Origin: Xanthomonas sp. AM6 | Lineage (GTDB): Bacteria > Pseudomonadota > Gammaproteobacteria > Xanthomonadales > Xanthomonadaceae | Direction of reading: 5' to 3' | Assembly (NCBI RefSeq): GCF_025665335.1 | Contig: NZ_CP106869.1 | Span: 2,258,501 to 2,322,500 of the forward strand | Length of the DNA: 64,000 bases | In this document: in pieces, positions 59,984 through 64,000 of the stretch | How the letters are laid out: each line of letters starts with the position of its first letter | Numbering within the stretch: position 1 is the first letter of the stretch | The notes under the pieces: model-generated | What the model was told of the DNA's origin: nothing | The model's input: only the letters and a program-made list of their open reading frames with translations | Database searches by the model: none | Position numbers and translations under genes: made by a program

Positions 59984-62151
59984 TGTCCTGGCGGCGTTTC
60001 GGGAAGGCAATCTGCGTGTTCGCCGTGTTGGCGGGTACGCAGACGGCTTGCTTCGACGGCGTGAGCACGGCGAAAGAAGCCGCATCCGACCCGGGCGACA
60101 TGCAGATCGACTACCCGGAAACAAAGCGCGATACGGTGGTCCAAACCCAGTTCGGCGTCTCTGTTCCCGACCCTTATCGCTGGTTGGAAGGGGATCCCCG
60201 CACCGACAAGAACGTCGCAGCGTGGGTCGACGCGCAGCGACGCCTGACGACACGCTATCTTTCCGGCCTTCCCGGCCGGGACGTCTTCCGCCGATCGCTC
60301 GCCTCGACCTATGACTATGAGCGCCTTGGCGTTCCGCAGAAGAGCGGGGGCCGCTACTTCTTCACGCGCAAAGCGGGCAATCAGAACCAACCCGTGCTGG
60401 TCACGCGCGACGGGACGGGCGCCGAGCGTATTCTGATCGATCCCGCGACATGGTCGAAGGACGGCACCGTCGCGTTTGCGGAATGGAGAGCATCACGAGA
60501 CGGGACGCGTGTGGCCTATGCCGTGCAGGACGGTGGAAGCGACTGGCGCACGATCCGCGTCCTCGACGTGGCGACTGGCAAGGCGGCGAGTGACGTCGTG
60601 CAGTGGGCACGGTTCACGCAGATCGCATGGGCGAATGACGGATCGGGGTTCTATTATTCCCGATATCCCGAACCCAGGCGCGGCGTCGCCGACGATGCAG
60701 GTCTTGTCGATCACGCCATCTATTTCCATCGGATCGGTACGCCACAGGCGGACGACACGCTGTTCTTCGCGACGCCATCGAAGCCTGGGCGGATCAACTC
60801 CGCCGGCCTCACCGCCGACGGCCGTTACGCGATCATCTATTCGAGCGACGACTTGGTGCATGCCGACGTGTCGGTGGTCGACCTGGAGCGTCGCGGCCGA
60901 TCGCCCCGCCCATTGATCCAGAACGCGCAGGATCGGTGGTCGGTCATCGGCAATGTCGGCACGAGGCTCCTGCTGATGACCGACACGGGCGCCGAACGAT
61001 CGAAGATCGTGAGCGTGGATCTCGACGCGTCGAGGCCGGTCTTTACGGACCTGCTGCCGCAGCAAGACGCTATCTTGACCGGCGCGTATCTGTCCGGGGG
61101 CCGGCTCCTCGCGACCTACCTTGTCGACGCCAAATCGGAGATCCGCCGCTTCAGGCTTGATGGCAGCGCCGACGGCGTGGTGAATCTGCCCGGCATCGGC
61201 AGCGTGAGCGCTGTCTTCGGCGAACCGGAGGACCGCGAAGCGTTCTTCGTCTACGCCAGCTTCAACCAGCCCAATACGGTCTATCGTTACGATGTTGCGA
61301 GCGGACGATCGGGTGCATGGGTAACGCCGGAGATCGGCGCCGACCTGACGTCGATCGTTGTCGAACAGCGTTTCTTCCGATCGAAGGACGGGACGCGCGT
61401 GCCGATGTTCATCGCGCGGCGGAAAGGCACGTCCGGCCCGGTTCCGACCCTCCTGACCGGCTATGGCGGCTTCGCGATCAGCATGCCGCCGGGTTATTCC
61501 GCCATGCTGACTCCGTGGATGCTGCAGGGCGGCGCTGTCGCGTTCGTCAACATGCGCGGCGGCGGCGAATATGGCGCGGCGTGGCATGCGGCAGGGCGAG
61601 GCTTGAACAAGCAGAACGGTTTCGACGACATGATCGGCGCGGCCGAGTATCTGCACGCGAGCAAGATGGCGCCGCCGGACGGTGTCGCAATCTATGGTGA
61701 CTCGGCGGGCGGATTGATGGTCGGCGCGGTCGTCAACCAGCGTCCCGACCTGTTTGCGGCGGCACTGCCGAGTGTCGGCGTCATGGACATGCTGCGTTTC
61801 GGCAGGTTCACCGGCGGCGCCTTGTGGCTTGGCGAGTACGGCAACAGCGAGCGCGAGGCCGATTTCCGCAACCTGCTGTCCTATTCGCCCTATCATAATG
61901 TCAGGGCAGGCAAGCCGTATCCCGCGATCCTGGTGACCACGGCCGACGCGGACAATCGCGTCGTGCCGGCGCACAGTTTTAAATATGCCGCTGCACTGCA
62001 AGCTGCGGATCTGGGCTCCCGCCCGCGGCTGCTGCGGGTCGATGCCCGAGCGGGCCATGGCACGGGCAAGCCGACCACCAAGGTGATCGAAGAAGCGGCC
62101 GACATGCTGGCTTTCGCCGCCCGTTGGACGGGCCTCAAAGCAGGGGGATGA
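59980..62151 (+). CDS. Prolyl oligopeptidase (S9A), exported
   Basis: Serine peptidase that cuts peptides after proline. 723 residues: N-terminal signal (AICVFAVLAGTQTAC; the Cys context is not a clean lipobox), seven-blade propeller (YPETKRDTVVQTQFGVSVPD to about residue 440), and the peptidase domain with LTGYGGFAISMPPGY, NMRGGGEYG, nucleophile S575 in IYGDSAGGLMVGAVV, D658 in TTADADNRVVPAHS and H693 in ARAGHGTGKPT. The usual GGSNGG elbow is GDSAGG. ATG 59980 overlaps the preceding stop; a GTG lies nine bases upstream. Confidence 0.93.
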   Translation: MMSWRRFGKAICVFAVLAGTQTACFDGVSTAKEAASDPGDMQIDYPETKRDTVVQTQFGVSVPDPYRWLEGDPRTDKNVAAWVDAQRRLTTRYLSGLPGRDVFRRSLASTYDYERLGVPQKSGGRYFFTRKAGNQNQPVLVTRDGTGAERILIDPATWSKDGTVAFAEWRASRDGTRVAYAVQDGGSDWRTIRVLDVATGKAASDVVQWARFTQIAWANDGSGFYYSRYPEPRRGVADDAGLVDHAIYFHRIGTPQADDTLFFATPSKPGRINSAGLTADGRYAIIYSSDDLVHADVSVVDLERRGRSPRPLIQNAQDRWSVIGNVGTRLLLMTDTGAERSKIVSVDLDASRPVFTDLLPQQDAILTGAYLSGGRLLATYLVDAKSEIRRFRLDGSADGVVNLPGIGSVSAVFGEPEDREAFFVYASFNQPNTVYRYDVASGRSGAWVTPEIGADLTSIVVEQRFFRSKDGTRVPMFIARRKGTSGPVPTLLTGYGGFAISMPPGYSAMLTPWMLQGGAVAFVNMRGGGEYGAAWHAAGRGLNKQNGFDDMIGAAEYLHASKMAPPDGVAIYGDSAGGLMVGAVVNQRPDLFAAALPSVGVMDMLRFGRFTGGALWLGEYGNSEREADFRNLLSYSPYHNVRAGKPYPAILVTTADADNRVVPAHSFKYAAALQAADLGSRPRLLRVDARAGHGTGKPTTKVIEEAADMLAFAARWTGLKAGG

Positions 62152-62502
62152 GACCGAGCGAGAGGCAGAATGTCCCAGCCGCGGTCTGTGCGTTGCTTTC
62201 GCGCATACCTGACGCCTCAGGATGCGTCTTGGAACACTGGGTCGGAGACTGCAGTTCTCCGCGTTCGATCCGATCATGCGCATCCACGGCGCCAACGTCG
62301 AGCGCGAGCCGTGCCGGTTCAAGTCGACGGACCCGGCGGTCCATGCCTCGCTGCTCAAGAGCACGCAGTTGCGCTATCGCTTGCTGCCCAGCCGGCGCCG
62401 GCCAGGAAGCGCATTTCCTGCACCGGCAAGCCTGTCGCCGTCCGGTTCTGACTCCGCCTTTCATCGTCGAAGGCGTCAAGATGCAATCCGTACGCGAATG
62501 GT
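62152..62502. other. Spacer at right edge of accessory segment
   Basis: 351 bases between the peptidase gene and a convergent TetR gene. A plus-strand frame (about 62222-62400) reads IMRIHGANVEREPCRFKSTD-like text that is more protein-like than the usual shadow, but it has no start site or known relative. Treated as a possible gene remnant; no terminator seen. Confidence 0.35.
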
Positions 62503-63159
62503 TCAGCGGCCGCCGGTGCGCGCATCCCAGCCCAGCATCGCCACTTCGGCCACGGCCTCCAGCTCGGCGCGGCTGGCACCGTCGCGGGCCAGGATCGACA
62601 TGCCGCTCTGCACGGTCTGCACGAAGCGGGCGAGGGCGTGCACGTCGGTCGCGGCCGGAATCTCGCCCTCGGCGATGCCGCGGCGCAGGCATGCCGTGAG
62701 CCGGTCGAGGGTCACGGTCCGTGCCGATTTCACCAGTTCGCCGAGCTCCGCATGGCCTTCGCTGCCGACCGAGGAGAGCGTGACCATGCAGCCGCGCGGG
62801 ATGTCGGCCAGGCACCCGGTGAGGGCCGCGGCCGAATCCCGCAGCAGCGACTCCACCGCCTCGCGGGCGGTGCCGGCGGCAAGGAAATTTCGCCACGCCA
62901 GCGCCTCGTAGCGGGCGCGATAATGCTGCACGGCCTCGGCATAGAGCGCCTCCTTCGAGCCGAAGGCCGCGTACAGGCTGGGCGAGCCGATGCCCATCGC
63001 CGCGGTCAGGTCGGCAATCGACGTGGCCTCGTAACCCTTGGTCCAGAACAGGTGGGTGGCCTGCAGGAGGGCGGTCTCGCGGTCGAATGCGCGAGGGCGG
63101 CCGCGCGGGCGGCGCTTGGCCGTTCCCGTGGCTGGCGGTGTGGGTCCGGAATTTTGCAT
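62503..63159 (-). CDS. TetR/AcrR-family regulator
   Basis: 218 residues. Basic N-terminus (KRRPRGRPRAFDRETAL), helix-turn-helix (YEATSIADLTAAMGIGSPSL, YAAFGSKEALYAEAV) and a TetR_C-type ligand domain (LADIPRGCMVTLSSVGSEGH; DVHALARFVQTVQSGMSILA). This is the AcuR/YcdC-like branch often placed opposite an oxidoreductase gene. ATG 63159. The best promoter predicts a transcript starting at or next to this ATG, i.e. a leaderless or near-leaderless mRNA. Confidence 0.9.
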   Translation of the reverse strand: MQNSGPTPPATGTAKRRPRGRPRAFDRETALLQATHLFWTKGYEATSIADLTAAMGIGSPSLYAAFGSKEALYAEAVQHYRARYEALAWRNFLAAGTAREAVESLLRDSAAALTGCLADIPRGCMVTLSSVGSEGHAELGELVKSARTVTLDRLTACLRRGIAEGEIPAATDVHALARFVQTVQSGMSILARDGASRAELEAVAEVAMLGWDARTGGR

Positions 63160-63166
63160 CAGACGC

Positions 63167-63195
63167 TATATAAACCTATTGACGGTGGGTGGCAA
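63167..63195 (-). promoter_or_regulatory. Sigma70-type promoter of the TetR gene
   Basis: On the minus strand TTGCCA (63195-63190), 17 bases, TATATA (63172-63167). Start of transcription is expected near 63160, adjacent to the ATG at 63159. Confidence 0.65.
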
Positions 63196-63207
63196 CGCTT
63201 CTACTAT
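63179..63207 (+). promoter_or_regulatory. Sigma70-type promoter of the oxidoreductase gene
   Basis: TTGACG (63179-63184), 17 bases, TACTAT (63202-63207). The predicted start near 63214 falls inside palindrome 63205-63232, so a bound repressor would block it. The leader would be about 160 bases. Confidence 0.65.
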
Positions 63208-63232
63208 TTATGAATCGATCGATTCATAAATA
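63205..63232. promoter_or_regulatory. Perfect 28-bp palindrome, candidate TetR operator 1
   Basis: TATTTATGAATCGA (63205-63218) is followed directly by its exact reverse complement (63219-63232). It overlaps the -10 and start of the plus-strand promoter and lies just upstream of the minus-strand promoter. Confidence 0.85.
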
Positions 63233-63266
63233 TGTTCGCAGTCCAAGTCACTCGCATCTGGCTGCG

Positions 63267-63304
63267 CCTGACTTATGTATCGATCAATCGATACATAAGT
63301 CAGG
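63267..63304. promoter_or_regulatory. Perfect 18-bp inverted repeat, candidate TetR operator 2
   Basis: Arms CCTGACTTATGTATCGAT (63267-63284) and its complement (63287-63304) around CA. The half-site TTATG(A/T)ATCGA is shared with operator 1, but the half-sites here are four bases further apart. It lies in the leader of the oxidoreductase gene, 67 bases centre-to-centre from operator 1. Confidence 0.85.
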
Positions 63305-63376
63305 CCACAGACGGGCGGTCCAGGCACCGCTCGCTGCCCGGGCCGAACTCGACGCTCTCCCGCAAAGGAAAACGAC

Positions 63377-64000
63377 ATGACAAGCAACACGAACCGCCAG
63401 ATCCTCATCGCAGCCCGACCCAATGGCGATCCCACGTTGCGCGATTTCGCGTTCGTCGAACGCGCGCTGCCGTCGCCCAAGGACGGCGAGGTGCTGTTCC
63501 GCAACACGCTGGTCTCGATCGATCCCTACCAGCGCAACCTGATGGGCAACGGCTCGTCCGAGTGGCCCGCGCTCGAGGTCGGCGACGTGATGCAGGGGCC
63601 GACGGTCGCGGTGGTGGAGGAGAGCAGGAACCCGGCTTTCCGGGTCGGCGACCATGTGCAGACCTGGTCGGGCTGGCAGCAGTACGCGGTGTCGGACGGG
63701 TCCGACCTGCGCAAGCTCGATCCTGCGGCAGCGCCGGTGTCCACCGCGCTCGGGGTGCTGGGCCATACCGGCCTGACCGCCTGGTTCGGCGCGACCAAGG
63801 TCCATTCGCTCAAGCCCGGCGGCACCTTCGTGGTGACCGGCGCGGCCGGCTCGGTCGGCTCGATGGCGGCGCAGCTGGCGAAACTGCGCGGGCATCGCGT
63901 CGTCGGCATCGCCGGCGGGGCGGCCAAGGTGGCCTATCTGCGTGACGAACTCGGCCTGGACGCGGCGGTCGACTACAAGGCCGGCGACTTCGCGGACCAG
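63377..64000 (+). CDS. NADP-dependent MDR oxidoreductase (CurA-like), 3' end outside window
   Basis: 208 visible residues of a zinc-free medium-chain dehydrogenase/reductase of the leukotriene B4 dehydrogenase/CurA group: VSIDPYQRNLMGN-type N-terminus, VGDHVQTWSGWQQYAV, LGHTGLTAWFGATKVHSLKP and the Rossmann loop VTGAAGSVGSMAAQLAK. Such enzymes reduce alpha,beta-unsaturated carbonyl compounds with NADPH. AAAGGAAAA precedes the ATG at 63377. Divergent from the TetR gene, which presumably represses it until an electrophile appears. Confidence 0.9.
   Translation, partial: MTSNTNRQILIAARPNGDPTLRDFAFVERALPSPKDGEVLFRNTLVSIDPYQRNLMGNGSSEWPALEVGDVMQGPTVAVVEESRNPAFRVGDHVQTWSGWQQYAVSDGSDLRKLDPAAAPVSTALGVLGHTGLTAWFGATKVHSLKPGGTFVVTGAAGSVGSMAAQLAKLRGHRVVGIAGGAAKVAYLRDELGLDAAVDYKAGDFADQ

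Overview
The window is a very GC-rich, densely coded bacterial chromosome segment. Gene content and order point to Xanthomonadaceae, most likely the genus Xanthomonas: the 41-residue zinc-less L36, a long 'transmembrane repetitive' protein after nfuA, a DUF3300 lipoprotein, pilF-rodZ-yfgM-bamB-der, and GGGATT-type and GTGGGAGGGGCTTCGGCCCC-type intergenic repeats. The assignment comes from reading the sequence, not from a database search. No rRNA, tRNA, CRISPR array, prophage or intact insertion sequence was seen.

Layout. 0-3.2 kb: divergent rne (cut by the left edge) and rluC. 3.3-10.7 kb: a DUF3300 lipoprotein, a ZIP metal transporter, a TonB-like lipoprotein overlapping a pterin carbinolamine dehydratase, nfuA, a frameshifted membrane protein gene and two small cytochromes c. 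10.9-18.6 kb: an RND efflux operon (adaptor plus two different permeases). 18.7-22.9 kb: a TraB-family membrane protein, a GNAT acetyltransferase and the agmatine-to-putrescine pair aguB/aguA. 23-32 kb: rpmJ, then cmk, rpsA, ihfB, lapA, lapB, a WecA/WbpL-type glycosyl-1-phosphate transferase, a WbpM-type dehydratase and galU, i.e. translation plus envelope-sugar genes. 32-36.7 kb: a beta-oxidation operon (PsrA-like TetR regulator, fadN-type protein, thiolase) with a matching operator. 36.8-46.7 kb: ndk, rlmN, pilF, rodZ, yfgM, bamB, der, mobA, moeA and a rhodanese-MoeB fusion. 47-54.8 kb: a Kef-type antiporter, a hydrolase with a DUF1244 protein, folD, and guaB-(small membrane protein)-guaA.

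From about 54.8 to 62.5 kb the sequence looks different by eye: lower GC, more relaxed codon use, larger gaps and gene scraps at the edges. This accessory segment has a LysR regulator divergent from an NTF2-like/SDR pair, then a two-component system followed by a small exported four-cysteine protein and a prolyl oligopeptidase. The right end (62.5-64 kb) is a TetR regulator divergent from a zinc-free MDR oxidoreductase (cut by the right edge). Its AT-rich control region holds two perfect palindromes and two good sigma70-type promoters.

Most of the window is housekeeping. The points most worth a second look are the divergent TetR control region, the accessory segment with its sensor-peptidase cluster, the RND permease lacking two proton-relay residues, the PsrA-like regulon, and the wbpL-wbpM pair beside ihfB with no O-antigen genes between them.
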